The notes beneath the pieces are model-generated. The model was not told where the DNA came from. It worked only from the letters and a program-made list of their open reading frames with translations, and searched no databases. A stretch of DNA of 11,419 nt from Euperipatoides rowelli (lineage: Eukaryota; Onychophora; Udeonychophora; Euonychophora; Peripatopsidae): assembly GCA_003024985.2 (NCBI GenBank), contig PXIH01S0001547.1. One strand, written 5' to 3'. The position numbers were made by a program, and so were the translations under genes. Of the stretch, positions 1 to 8,244 are shown one piece after another (the first letter of the stretch is position 1; each line of letters opens with the position of its first letter).

Positions 1-1572
1 CATGATTACACTTGGGCGTTTTGATCAAGGTTAAAAAAAAATTAAAATCTTTTTAATAGCATTGTGGGTGAGTGTTTAATAAATTAGGTGAGTAGAATTG
101 TTTACCACTTATCATTCAATAATAATTCATTTTAATTTATACTATTTTATATTTTAAGTTCACATTTAAGTTGATTTTTAAAGATTAAAAATATAAAAAA
201 AATTGTATAGTACCTATCTCCAAATACATGTATTCCTATAGAGAATAGTGTTTTGATGTACGGTAATGGAAGTTATTTCACAAAAGTTGTGTTTTACAGG
301 AATGGTTTTTATTTATTCTTTGCCTAGAGTGAAGATTCTACTTTGCTGGATATTTTCAGTAATAATATAAAGACTATGACCTGATGCATATAAACTTATA
401 ATGATGTGTATTTAAATAGCAAATGCTTTTATAAATAAATTATTCCTCCTTTGATATATACTAGACGTAATATATGTATACTGTACTGTATACACAAATA
501 CACATAGACAGTTATACACAAACCGTATATCTGTATATCATAGATGGGGAAACTTCATGCATAAAATAGAACTTATGCATTTTCGCATGATTTCACAAAT
601 TTACCAATGGTAGAGTTTAGAGTTGGGGTTTAATTATTGATTCTTTTTAATTTGATTATGGTTCAGGGTACGGTTAAAGGTTAACTATAATAAAAAATCT
701 TGATTATGGTAGACTACAAAGTTGCAAACCATAATAGGCTAGTACCGGTACTGAATATTTTTTAGCATTTGTACTGACTTGTTTTTCTTTCTTTCTTAGA
801 TCATTAATTCCAGGTTTTTTGTCATGCTCTTTCCCTTTTGTTTGTGTGTTTTTCTTGTAATTAGTTCATTAATGTCTGATGAAATTTGGAGTTTCAAAAT
901 AGCTTATCTTGGCAATGAATGAGAAAGAGAAAATAGTTTATAGCATGTTGAATTTTAAAATTTTTATTTGTTGTATTATTTAATTGGAAATGTTATTTCA
1001 TTGGATAAAATGTTTTTCTATTTATCTTTCCTGGTGAATGTCTTTAAATTTGGTTACGATTGGATTCTGGGAATCAGCCATACTAATTTCAACTGTTATG
1101 ACTGGTAGAATGGTTTCTCATTAATTCTGATTTTGACTTTAGATTTTTAGATCACTTAAAAATTAAATCAGTATTGATTTTAAAGAATTGACTTTCAAAA
1201 ATTTCTTTTCACCTTTCTATATGTTATTTTTTTTAAATAATGCATTACAAGTTTTTGTATTTTAAAAAGTTAAAAAATAAATAATTTCCTCCTAAAAAAA
1301 TACAATTTATGATAATAATAATAAACAAAATGACTGGGACCGCCTAGTCAAATTTTTTTTATTGCACTATAAGAATCTGCATTAAATTTAAAAAATGTAT
1401 AGATTTAAACTTATATGATTCATAGTATTTATTAACCAGACTATAACCAATGCCTTAATTTTATTTTAAAATTTATTCTGTATCCCAAAGAAGTACTGTA
1501 ACTGGTTTGCTTAATCACTTTAGAGGAGAAGGGGATACCATTGTAGAAAATATTTATTAATTCTTGATATTT
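1..1572. other. AT-rich non-coding stretch, no gene seen
   Basis: I read both strands and found no exon-like open frame with credible splice sites, no RNA gene and no clear transposon ends. It contains long A and T runs, a TA-rich patch around 460-540 with repeated GTATAC, and a 12-bp palindrome at 741-752 (AGTACCGGTACT). It most likely represents intronic or intergenic sequence, possibly decayed repeats. Confidence 0.6.
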
Positions 1573-1573
1573 T

Positions 1574-1757
1574 TCATTATGGTAGCATGAAAACATGGGT
1601 TCTGCATCAACTTCCAGTTTGGGGGTTATACTTTTAAGAATTAGGAACATAAAGTATGACATCTTGGACCGGAAGGACCTATGCAGATGTCAAATCAAAG
1701 TGCCAGCCACCAAACCGGAAGTTGATTCAGAACCCATGTTTGCACCCTACTCATTAT
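1574..1757. repeat. Small inverted-repeat element (MITE-like)
   Basis: Positions 1591-1621 and 1711-1741 are inverted copies matching at 29 of 31 bases; the two differences are at the 15th and 26th bases of the arm. Weaker pairing continues outward to about 1574 and 1757. Inside the loop lies a second, short stem (TGACATCT at 1657-1664 with AGATGTCA at 1685-1692) around a GC-richer loop. The size and nested symmetry fit a non-autonomous DNA transposon relic or a hairpin-forming repeat. I could not define a target-site duplication or assign a superfamily. The open frames crossing it are incidental. Confidence 0.55.
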
Positions 1758-1759
1758 AA

Positions 1760-2299
1760 TTTTCAAAAAAAAAAAAAGAAAATGAAAAAAAATTATTGTT
1801 TTACTTTTTTTACTTCCCCTTCTGCTATTTCTTCAAAATCTTCATATAAAGAATCTAGAATGTTATTCTGAGAATGATATAGACTACAGGAAATTGGTAA
1901 GAAAAATAAATAAAATGGATGCAATTGTTCTTAAAATGGCTAATGAATCCCTGACTAGAGATCTTCTCTAATTTGTTTTGGCCCTTGTCCAGTTAAAAAA
2001 AATGAATTTTCAAAAATCTTGTGAAGCAGGGAATTGGTATGTTTGGGCAGACAAAGTAAATTTCATTAACCCTTTACCATTTTCTTTAAAAATTACAAAT
2101 TTCAATAACACTTTTAGTATTACATATTATAAAAGTGTTATTTGAAAAAGCTTGTATTTAATATAATTGTTAAATGCAAACATTTAATTATTGATTCATC
2201 AAAACTAACCATTAAAAGTAATCTATTTAAATTTTTGTAAACAAAAGGTTGTGGAATGCCATAAATTGTTGAAGAATGGTATACTTTTGGTTGCATGCA
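1760..2299. other. AT-rich non-coding stretch, no gene seen
   Basis: Begins with an A-rich run next to the inverted-repeat element, then low-complexity AT-rich DNA. An imperfect inverted pair (AATAACACTTTTA near 2104-2116 and TAAAAGTGTTATT near 2130-2142) could form a short stem. No exon, RNA gene or transposon end is supported. Confidence 0.5.
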
Positions 2300-2441
2300 C
2301 TATAAATAGTGAAAGAGGTTAATGTTGTGCCAGCATGCAAATGTATCTGGAATTTGATTGTCACTTGAGCATTGTGATAAATCAAGCATCTCTCTGCTTC
2401 TGCTCTCCAGAGATTTGCTAACCTCTTCATAAGAGTACCAG
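2300..2441 (-). other. Candidate coding fragment, possible downstream exon
   Basis: On the minus strand two overlapping frames stay open here. If the acceptor is the AG just above 2441, the reading after a phase-1 join to the exon at 6194-6324 begins AGTLMKRLANLWRAEAERC. If the acceptor is the AG just above 2424, the phase also fits and the reading begins EVSKSLESRSREMLDLSQC, ending at a TAG at 2300-2302. Both peptides look more protein-like than random AT-rich translation. However, neither acceptor has a pyrimidine tract, which argues against a real splice site. I do not recognise either peptide. This is a weak candidate. Confidence 0.18.
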
Positions 2442-2442
2442 C

Positions 2443-3226
2443 TATTATTTAATTTGATTAATTGTTTCATTATTTATTTTTTTGTTATTTTTAAATATTA
2501 CGTGGTATTTGATTAATGGCATTAACAAAAGAGAATATACTCAAAGTGAACTCATCAGCTTATTAATATTTAATTTATGATATTTTATAATTGAACTTTC
2601 AAGATCAATTTGCAACACATCAGGCTTGTATTCAAAGAGATTATTTGCAAAGCAAGCTTGTCAGCAGATCATTAGTTTGACATTAGTACAACCTATAGAT
2701 ATATTTTTAAAATGGGAATTGCCTTGGATTTATGATGATCAGAGTTTTCTTTAAAATAAGAAACTTGGAGACAATAAAGAACAGCAATCAATTAAGAATA
2801 GATTCCTTTAGCTTTTGATAAAAATAAACTAGTCTGCATTTAATAAATTTTGAAACTTTTAAGACCTATCATTACTGGTAGTTATAATCACAAACTTAAA
2901 GCTTTAGAATGAATTTTTAGTTAACAAAAAAAGTTTTATCTACTAAATAAATCATTTTTACTAGTTGTTTAGTAATAGTAGTTTGAATGGATTGTTTCTT
3001 TTTAAAAACATTTTAAAACTTTCTCGAAACAATTGAAAAAATTGGCAACAATTAAAATATCAAATTTTACTATTTAAAAAAATAAAAATTCTAAAAATAT
3101 TTCAGAGAGAATCGTTAAAAATATAGATACTATAGGTTTCTTGGTAGAAACATTGCAATCAAAGACCGTCCTATCCAATGGTTAAAATATTTTTAAAATT
3201 TCAATATTTTTTTTATGGTTGTTTTT
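2443..3226. other. AT-rich non-coding stretch, no gene seen
   Basis: Very AT-rich sequence with scattered A and T runs. No open frame with splice sites, RNA gene, or recognisable transposon end was found. It leads directly into the tandem repeat that starts at 3227. Confidence 0.55.
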
Positions 3227-3603
3227 CTAAATCTCGCATTTACTGTATGTCCATATAATACATTATATTAAATATTTCAAAATCTATAACAGATAGAAAA
3301 AAACTTAAATAGTATTTTTTGTTCTATATTTTCTCAGCAATTTTAATATATACAGTATAAAGAAGATAAAATCCAACAAAGAGATTTATTATTATTATTC
3401 TAAATGTCGCATTCTAATTAGCCCGTATTTACACTATGTCCATATAATATATTATGTTGTAGGCCTATATTTCAAAATCTATAACAGTAGAAAAAAACTT
3501 AAATGGTATTTTTTGTTCTATATTTTCTCAGCAATTTTAATATAAAGAGAAAAAAAATCCGAGATTTTGTTTTATGATTTTATATCTAAATGTCGGCTAT
3601 TAA
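3227..3603. repeat. Degenerate tandem repeat, period about 175-185 bp
   Basis: Two copies begin with CTAAATsTCGCATT at 3227 and 3400, and a third start (CTAAATGTCGGC) appears at 3586 before a 17-18 base A run. The copies share a TATGTCCATATAATA block, a TTTCAAAATCTATAACAG block and a long AACTTAAAT(A/G)GTATTTTTTG block followed by TTCTCAGCAATTTTAATAT. Copy 1 is 173 bp and copy 2 is 186 bp; the difference comes from short insertions early in copy 2 and indels near the copy ends. It resembles a short satellite-like array or a duplicated piece of a dispersed repeat. No coding potential is evident. Confidence 0.8.
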
Positions 3604-3618
3604 AAAAAAAAAAAAAAA

Positions 3619-3945
3619 GCTAGTTCATCATACATTTTTCAATGTTGTTTCTCTGCCGTTAGAGATAGAAATTTTTGGTTTTGATTTTTGAAATCTGCAT
3701 TAGATTCTGATTTTAAAAATGTATAATTTTATTCCTAAATGTTTTATTATATGTGTATTACACTACCTGAAAGTCAAAATTTCAGAATAGCTTGATAAAT
3801 TTTGAAAATAATAATATTGTGACCCCATGCATATTTGCATTTTGAAGCTTTTAACACAATGGACTCGGATTCGAGTCATACGCATTGGACATGTTAAAGT
3901 GCCTTGAACAGAGTTCTTCTTTTCCAGGTTTTGTATAGTAAGCTC
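3619..3945. other. Non-coding stretch left of the inverted repeat
   Basis: A minus-strand open frame runs through it, but its start lies inside the inverted-repeat arm and no family is recognisable, so I do not call it a gene. It includes a short symmetric motif GACTCGGATTCGAGTC near 3862-3877 that resembles a tRNA T-loop word but has no accompanying D-arm or acceptor stem. Confidence 0.45.
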
Positions 3946-4313
3946 GCATTCTTTTAAGTGATGCATAGCACATGGTGTAGACTATATAGGCTACAGTCCA
4001 ATCATCTAGGTAGCAAACAATTTTCAAAGCTTGTTGCTTTTGTTTCTATTTCCTAGCTGCTACAGTAGCAGCTTCGTACAGTTTGGAAAAGCCAGATTAT
4101 ATTTGCAGCCATTACAGTTGCAAATCACAAATTGTTTTTTTAGTACAATCATGTGAGTTATCTTCATTACTTTAATTCAAGTTTTGTGTACTTATAGCTC
4201 CCCTCTAGAGAAACTGCTACCTCAGTGAGGCCTTTGCTGTATTAAAATTCTTTATACTTAATAAACAAACAAACTAATAATGTTTGTTTATTCATTTTTA
4301 TAATAAAAAAAGC
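3946..4313 (+). repeat. Left arm of a long inverted repeat
   Basis: This 368-bp arm is matched in reverse complement by 4891-5760 once the inserted element at 5259-5722 is removed. Shared landmarks in order are GCATTCTTTTAAGTGATGCA, TAGACTATATAGGCTACAG, AGCAAACAATTTTCAAAG, CTTTTGTTTCTATTTCCTA, AGTAGCAGCTTC, ACAGTTTGGAAAAG, TTTGCAGCCATTACAGTT, CTCCCCTCTAGAGAAACT and TTTTTATAATAAAAAAA. Divergence is mostly substitutions and small indels, roughly 85% identity by eye. At 3975-3982 this arm keeps the unoccupied version (reverse complement GTCTACAC) of the site where the other arm was hit by a hAT-like element. The structure fits a foldback-type DNA element or an old inverted duplication. No transposase is visible and no target-site duplication is clear at the outer ends. 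Confidence 0.9.
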
Positions 4314-4487
4314 CTCCAATGTTGAGCAAATGCATCTTTGGTGCAGATTAGTAATACATACAGTACATATAGATATTTCATTTAATTTTACTCATCTCTT
4401 TTTAGCTAATTAATTTTTAAAATAAATTTCTTAAAGTTTTTTCAATAATCTGTTTCTTTCTTTTTAAATAAGATGCATTCAATTTTA

Positions 4488-4560
4488 CTATAGATTCAGG
4501 CTCAAATCACCAATTAAAGATCTATAATCCCATGCTCTACTCAATGAGCTATCCACCTTA
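4488..4560 (-). repeat. tRNA-derived SINE-like relic
   Basis: Read on the minus strand, this starts GGTGGATAGCTCATTGAG, followed by TAGAGCATGGGATT. That matches a tRNA D-arm with a polymerase III A box (TAGCTCATTGAG against the consensus TRGCNNAGYNGG). About 30 bases later GATTTGAGCCTGAATC gives a T-arm/B-box-like segment that still pairs GATT with AATC. Order and spacing match a lysine-like or related tRNA. The anticodon stem does not pair well and the acceptor stem is lost, so it is not a functional tRNA gene. A tRNA-derived SINE head or decayed tRNA pseudogene is the likely explanation; the downstream body of a SINE family could not be recognised. Confidence 0.45.
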
Positions 4561-4798
4561 TAGATATTATTATTACCATCATCATTAGTATTAGTTATAT
4601 TTTTGTTGTTTTATAATACAATGTTAAACCACCTCTTGCTTTGATTATTAAGTGAAATGAAGATTTCATTTCCATCCCTCAGTATTCAAATGATATCTTT
4701 TTAAAAACCTGAAAATGTACAATCTTAGTTTCCAATTACAGGATTACATTTATTTTTTACTTTTCTAAGTCTATCACTTTAAAATTGCTATTTGAACT

Positions 4799-4834
4799 TT
4801 TCCTATCACTAAAACTCATTTTAGTGATAGGAAA
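4799..4834. repeat. Perfect 16-bp hairpin
   Basis: TTTCCTATCACTAAAA at 4799-4814 is followed by the 4-base loop CTCA and then the exact reverse complement TTTTAGTGATAGGAAA at 4819-4834. There is no mismatch in the stem, which contrasts with the roughly 85% identity of the surrounding large inverted repeat. It sits off-centre in the spacer, so it is not the midpoint of the larger palindrome. Nothing identifies it as a terminator or known RNA. Confidence 0.85.
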
Positions 4835-4890
4835 CCACCTGATCATATTTAAAATGAGATTTTTTTTTATAGAAAAGAGATGCATTAGAA

Positions 4891-5760
4891 GCTTTTTTTT
4901 TATTATAAAAATGAGTAGGCTAAATAAACATCATTAGTTTGTTTAGTATAAAGAATTTAAATACAGTAAAGGCCTCATTGCAGTAGAAGTTTCTCTAGAG
5001 GGGAGTTAAAAGTACTCGGAAGTTGAATTAATGAAGATTCAACATATCACATGATTGGTACTAAAAAAACACCAATCCATGATTTGAAACTGTAATGGCT
5101 GCAAATGCAATCTGACTTTTCCAAACTGTATGAAGCTGCTACTGTTAGCAGCTACTAAAAATGTTACTTTGGATTAGGAAATAGAAACAAAAGCCACCAT
5201 CTTTGAAAATTGTTTGCTGCCTAGATGATTAAACTGTAGCCTATATAGTCTGTGACACTAGTGTTTCCCAACCACTGATCCATGGACCGTCGCCTGTCCA
5301 CAGAAAAACATCCATAAAAAATAATTAAAAAATACATCTTTATATCAAATTATTATTACGGTATTATCATTGCTAGTTATTATGATGAATGTTAGGATGT
5401 AATATTAAAGTAGATCAGTAAAAAAAAATTAAAACTAAATAATTAATGACTTTACTTCATAAGTTATAAACAAAGGCTGACAAAGTTTTAATATCACTTG
5501 TATAGGCTGTAATTCGACCAACTGTTATTGTAATTTTTTTTAACGGCGCTAAGAACGCGATATCAGTAACATTTTCACGTTTAGAGACAATAACCTCTGC
5601 CGTGCTACGACTATTACGGTACTATTAAAAAATAAACAATTCCTTGTCTCATATAATTAGCGGTCCACATAACATCCGTTGGTCCAGCCAGTCCACGATG
5701 ATAAAGAGATTGAGAAACACTGGTCTACACGACTATACTATGCATCACTTAAAAGAATGC
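4891..5760 (-). repeat. Right arm of the long inverted repeat, interrupted
   Basis: Reverse complement of 3946-4313, split by a hAT-like insertion at 5259-5722. Compared with the left arm, it carries a roughly 20-base extra segment between the TCTATTTCCTA block and the AGTAGCTGCT block, and several small indels. The outer end matches the left arm through GCATCACTTAAAAGAATGC (ending 5760); homology then stops. Because the arms are close and long, any transcript crossing both would fold into a long imperfect duplex. Confidence 0.9.
5259..5722. mobile_element. hAT-like non-autonomous DNA transposon
   Basis: The left end begins TAGTGTTTCCCAACC and the right end, reverse-complemented, begins CAGTGTTTCTCAATC; 12 of 15 bases match, and both resemble the CAGTGTTTCTCAA-type termini of hAT elements of animals. 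Subterminal GTGGAC/GGACC words recur inside both ends. The 464-bp interior has no transposase frame, so it is non-autonomous. The right flank is GTCTACAC (5723-5730) and the left flank is GTCT-GTG-ACAC (5248-5258), consistent with an 8-bp target duplication in which the left copy gained three bases. The uninterrupted left arm of the inverted repeat holds the same octamer at 3975-3982, giving an internal empty-site comparison. Confidence 0.8.
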
Positions 5761-5851
5761 ATGGTTCAGAAATTACTTATGCTGCAATATTCCTGAAGAT
5801 CTATTAAGGGCAGCTTTAACTTTGGAAGAAACTCCGGAAGAAACTTTATAA
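5753..5851 (+). other. Short coding-like fragment, unidentified
   Basis: Directly outside the right arm a 32-codon frame runs from an upstream in-frame TAA to a TAA at 5849-5851. The C-terminal part reads NIPEDLLRAALTLEETPEET, which is acidic, helix-like and unusual for chance translation of AT-rich DNA. An AG precedes it (TTAAAAG), but there is no pyrimidine tract. It could be the last codons of a degraded transposon gene, a terminal exon, or chance. I do not recognise a family. Confidence 0.2.
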
Positions 5852-6193
5852 ATCGAGAACTAGAAACCTGTCCTGCCAAAAAAAAAACCCCATCATCTTC
5901 ATTTTTTTTTCATAATAAATATTAATTACCGGTAATACTATGAATCCTTTAAGGAAATAGAAATGTTTGTAGTGGGCTGTTGGAAAGACTCAAATATGAA
6001 GTCAGTTGGCAGGCGTCCCTGTTTGAGGTTATGCAAATGTTGCACATTTATTTCCCAAATTGCTAGGTGTGTTTTTCAATGAAATGCAGTACATTTTAAG
6101 AGATTAAGTTAAGTTAATAATAATAATTGATATTAATCTTAACTGGGGAAAGTTTTATTGAACTAAAACTGTAATAAAAGCATGGAAACTTAC
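5852..6193. other. Non-coding stretch below the 6194-6324 exon
   Basis: If the minus-strand exon at 6194-6324 is real, this is the start of its downstream intron. It contains an A run with CCCC, a 12-bp palindrome ATTACCGGTAAT at 5935-5946, and an octamer-like ATGCAAAT near 6032. No further exon or RNA gene is supported. Confidence 0.5.
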
Positions 6194-6324
6194 CCAGAGT
6201 TGTGATCTTGTTTATTGTATCTGTTCTTGAAACATTTGTTGCATAATATTTGATTCCATTTACACCCAATTCTTCCCATTTTTCTATTGCTTGTGTTGAA
6301 AGCAAAGTTTCATTTTCTACGTTG
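6194..6324 (-). CDS. Internal coding exon of an unidentified protein
   Basis: On the minus strand the acceptor is a T-rich tract ending TTTATTTTAG, directly followed by CAACGTAGAAAAT. The exon ends ...CTCTGG and the donor is GTAAGT, the consensus. Only one frame is open: the exon supplies the last base of a codon, then 43 codons, then one base (entry phase 2, exit phase 1). The peptide includes LLSTQAIEKWEELGVNG and IKYYATNVSRTDTINKITTL; it is mostly soluble, with no membrane segment. No ATG lies in this frame, so the start codon must be in an upstream exon. I do not recognise the protein. The two strong splice sites plus a single open frame make a real exon likely. The exon at 7033-7102 cannot precede it in a continuous coding frame. 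Confidence 0.72.
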
Positions 6325-7032
6325 CTAAAATAAAATAAAAAGTTAACAAGTAATCATTATAATAAAATGAAAATAATCTGCCTTTATTCTTACTGGCCTA
6401 TGTGTGTCCCGATTGAACTATCTTTTACTAAAAAAAGTATAGGGAATTATAAAATATTGATTTATTATGATCCAGAGATATATTTTTATTGAACTTTGAA
6501 AAAAAACAAACATTTAATTTGAAAATGAGCAATTACTATTGACATGAGTGGATTGTAACTTTAGATTGAAACCTGAACTTATAGAAAAAGATGTACACTA
6601 TTAAGAAAAGTGATTTTCCTTTTTAAAAAATCCCCTGCATTTTCAAAAACTATCAATTTCTACCATTATGGTATATAAAAACTGACAGTGTAAAGTTTTA
6701 AAGTCTAGCAGTTTTAAATCTAATTTATAAAATACTGCTGCTCAGAATGCTATAATTTTTATTCCAAAGATAGATGAAAATTGAGGCATTTTTTTGTAAG
6801 CTGCTTATTTTATTTTGAGGCAAAAACAGTTTCATTATTTTAGGCTTTTATCTCTTTGCATGTACCATAGTGATTAAAATCCTTTATTACTGTAGTGGAC
6901 AGGATACTTTATAATGCGTTGGGCGTCACCTTATAATGTCAGCAGGCCCGATAAAATATCTGAGGTTAGATATTGTGGGAAAATTAGTAATCACAATGAA
7001 ATGCTTGAATGTTAGGCACCACCCACACTTAC
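6325..7032 (-). other. Probable intron, no features seen
   Basis: AT-rich sequence upstream of the 6194-6324 exon on the minus strand. The exon-proximal end has a T-rich tract typical of an acceptor. Between 6890 and 6960 there are GC-richer words and two TTATAATG repeats. I found no additional exon with compatible phase that would restore a frame into 6194-6324. Confidence 0.45.
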
Positions 7033-7102
7033 CTGCCCTGTCCTCAGTGTCTGCTAGCTTGCTACGATGACTCTGTGGTCCCAAGGTACACTGTAAAATT
7101 CC
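7033..7102 (-). other. Possible 70-bp exon, coding or untranslated
   Basis: On the minus strand it is bounded by an acceptor-like ATCGTTTTGCAG and a good donor CAG|GTAAGT. It is richer in G+C than its flanks. One frame is open (23 codons plus one base): it contains QCTLGPQSHRSKLADTEDRA; the other two frames have stops. That frame leaves phase 1, whereas the 6194-6324 exon needs phase 2 on entry, so the two cannot be consecutive coding exons. It also has no ATG. It could be a 5' untranslated exon, an exon of a separate non-coding transcript, or part of a short DNA element: TTACAGTGTACC near 7089-7100 has a weakly similar inverted partner near 6888-6900. Translation of this segment is therefore uncertain. 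Confidence 0.4.
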
Positions 7103-7485
7103 CTGCAAAACGATTGAAAACAACCCAAATACAAACGTAAGTAATATTCCAAAAAAATAAAATACGACATGGGATGATTTTTTAATTCAGTTTATGCTTT
7201 ATTGCCCCGATAAGGCTTACGCATAGAACAAAATGATGATACAAAACAAATTAGCAACAAAAACAACTTTTCTGTTAACTATTGTGACATTCTGGATTAT
7301 GGTTTACAAACAAAGTATGACTGCAAAATTTACAAAACTAGAATATTATAAAATAAAATTACCTACGCTAATCTGGGTTTTACCTAATGCCCTTTTCACT
7401 ACTCTAACATCCTATTCTTATCTACTTAAAATATTACAAATTATTATATCCTATCCTGTCTATAATAAATAAAATTCACACTCAC
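7103..7485 (-). other. Probable intron between exon-like blocks
   Basis: AT-rich stretch between the donor at 7485 and the acceptor above 7102 on the minus strand. Its plus-strand open frame (7233-7472) has no recognisable domain and biased AT-rich codons, so it is treated as incidental. On the minus strand an AATAAA lies near 7198-7203 within GGGGCAATAAAGC; this could act as a polyadenylation signal if the donor at 7485 were not used. Confidence 0.4.
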
Positions 7486-8218
7486 CCCGCATTGTTTGGC
7501 CAAACCACATTCAATCAGACGAGCCTGTATATATATAATCCTCTGGATCTTTAAAGTTTACTCTGTGCTGTTAAATATACATATATAGTCCACACTCGCT
7601 GCTAAATGGTTTCCACTTTATCCGATGTGTATTAATCCAAAGCAATATTGTTTCACACAATCCTGACACAATGCGTAATATTGTTCACAATCAATCCTTC
7701 TGTAGCTCGTGGTTTCACAATAAATCACAACAGTTATTTCCCACGTTGCTATCTCTTCAAAATAATTAAATCCTTGGCTGGGATGTCTTCGGTCTCATCA
7801 GCTTGTGTTAACTAGGTAATTTCTCCGCCCACAATGATAAATATAAACGCTGGAGCTCGGACAGCCTCTTTTAAAATACTTCTGAAGTAGGATCCGCTGT
7901 CAAGGTCTTCTGTCACCCACCGGAAAACTAATAACCTTGAGCTCTTAATAAATCTTCTTTGGAAATTGAATCTGGCAACTCCTTTACTAAATCTCAGCTG
8001 GTATTGGTCTTCGACCGGTATTAGAAAATATGTCTCGAAAATTTTGCCAAAATAATTCTGAAGTTTCCTTTGATTTTACTTCTGTAATTGTTTTTATTTC
8101 TCAGCTACTCTTTCTTAGTCCTTGAAGGCTGCTAAGGCAGTTTCTACCTTCTAAATTTATTTTCTAACTTATTTCTATCGCTGCCAGTTGTAGCCTACAC
8201 CTCCCTCTATATTCATCT
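7486..8218 (-). ncRNA. Putative first exon of a minus-strand transcript
   Basis: The block runs from about 30 bases below a TATA box (8245-8250) to a donor ATGCGGG|GTGAGT at 7486/7485. It is visibly less AT-rich than the rest of the window. It contains several short ATG frames (for example one starting at 7798, MRPKTSQPRI) but no long open frame, so it reads as a leader or a non-coding RNA exon. An alternative internal acceptor TATATATACAG before 7524 would make a 39-bp exon coding ARLIECGLAKQCG, in phase with the open frame at 7033-7102. A second reading is a retroelement: TACAACTGGCAGCGAT near 8182-8197 resembles an LTR end plus a primer-binding site, but no second LTR is in the window. The start site is inferred from the TATA position only. 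Confidence 0.35.
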
Positions 8219-8244
8219 ACCCTGCTCCTCAAGTCTCCACTTAC

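Larger units (their letters stand above)
4314..4890. other. Spacer between the inverted-repeat arms
   Basis: This 577-bp spacer has no open reading frame of note. It carries a minus-strand tRNA-like relic at 4488-4560 and a perfect hairpin at 4799-4834, both listed separately. The remainder is AT-rich, with an ATT/ATC trinucleotide patch around 4563-4600. Confidence 0.6.

Noticed and set aside
1441-1871. Open frames on both strands of 63-79 codons
   Set aside because: They overlap the 1574-1757 inverted repeat, have no domain or splice context, and are of chance length for AT-rich DNA.
3862-3877. GACTCGGATTCGAGTC, resembling a tRNA T-loop or hairpin
   Set aside because: No D-arm or acceptor stem at the right spacing; a 6-bp stem alone is weak evidence.
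3763-3966. Minus-strand open frame of 67 codons
   Set aside because: Its start lies inside the inverted-repeat arm, the mirror copy at the right arm does not conserve the frame, and no family is recognisable.
6888-7100. TA-flanked CTGTAGTGG / CAGTGTACC ends, possible mariner-like MITE
   Set aside because: The ends match poorly after the first few bases, so I kept it only as an alternative for the 7033-7102 block.
7233-7472. Plus-strand open frame of 79 codons
   Set aside because: Codon content follows base composition, there is no recognised domain, and it lies opposite a probable intron.
7770-7800. CTGATGAGACCGAAG, resembling a hammerhead core or a snoRNA C box (minus strand)
   Set aside because: Stem II has no room for a loop, the GAAAC part is replaced by GAAGA, and no matching D box or guide geometry was found.
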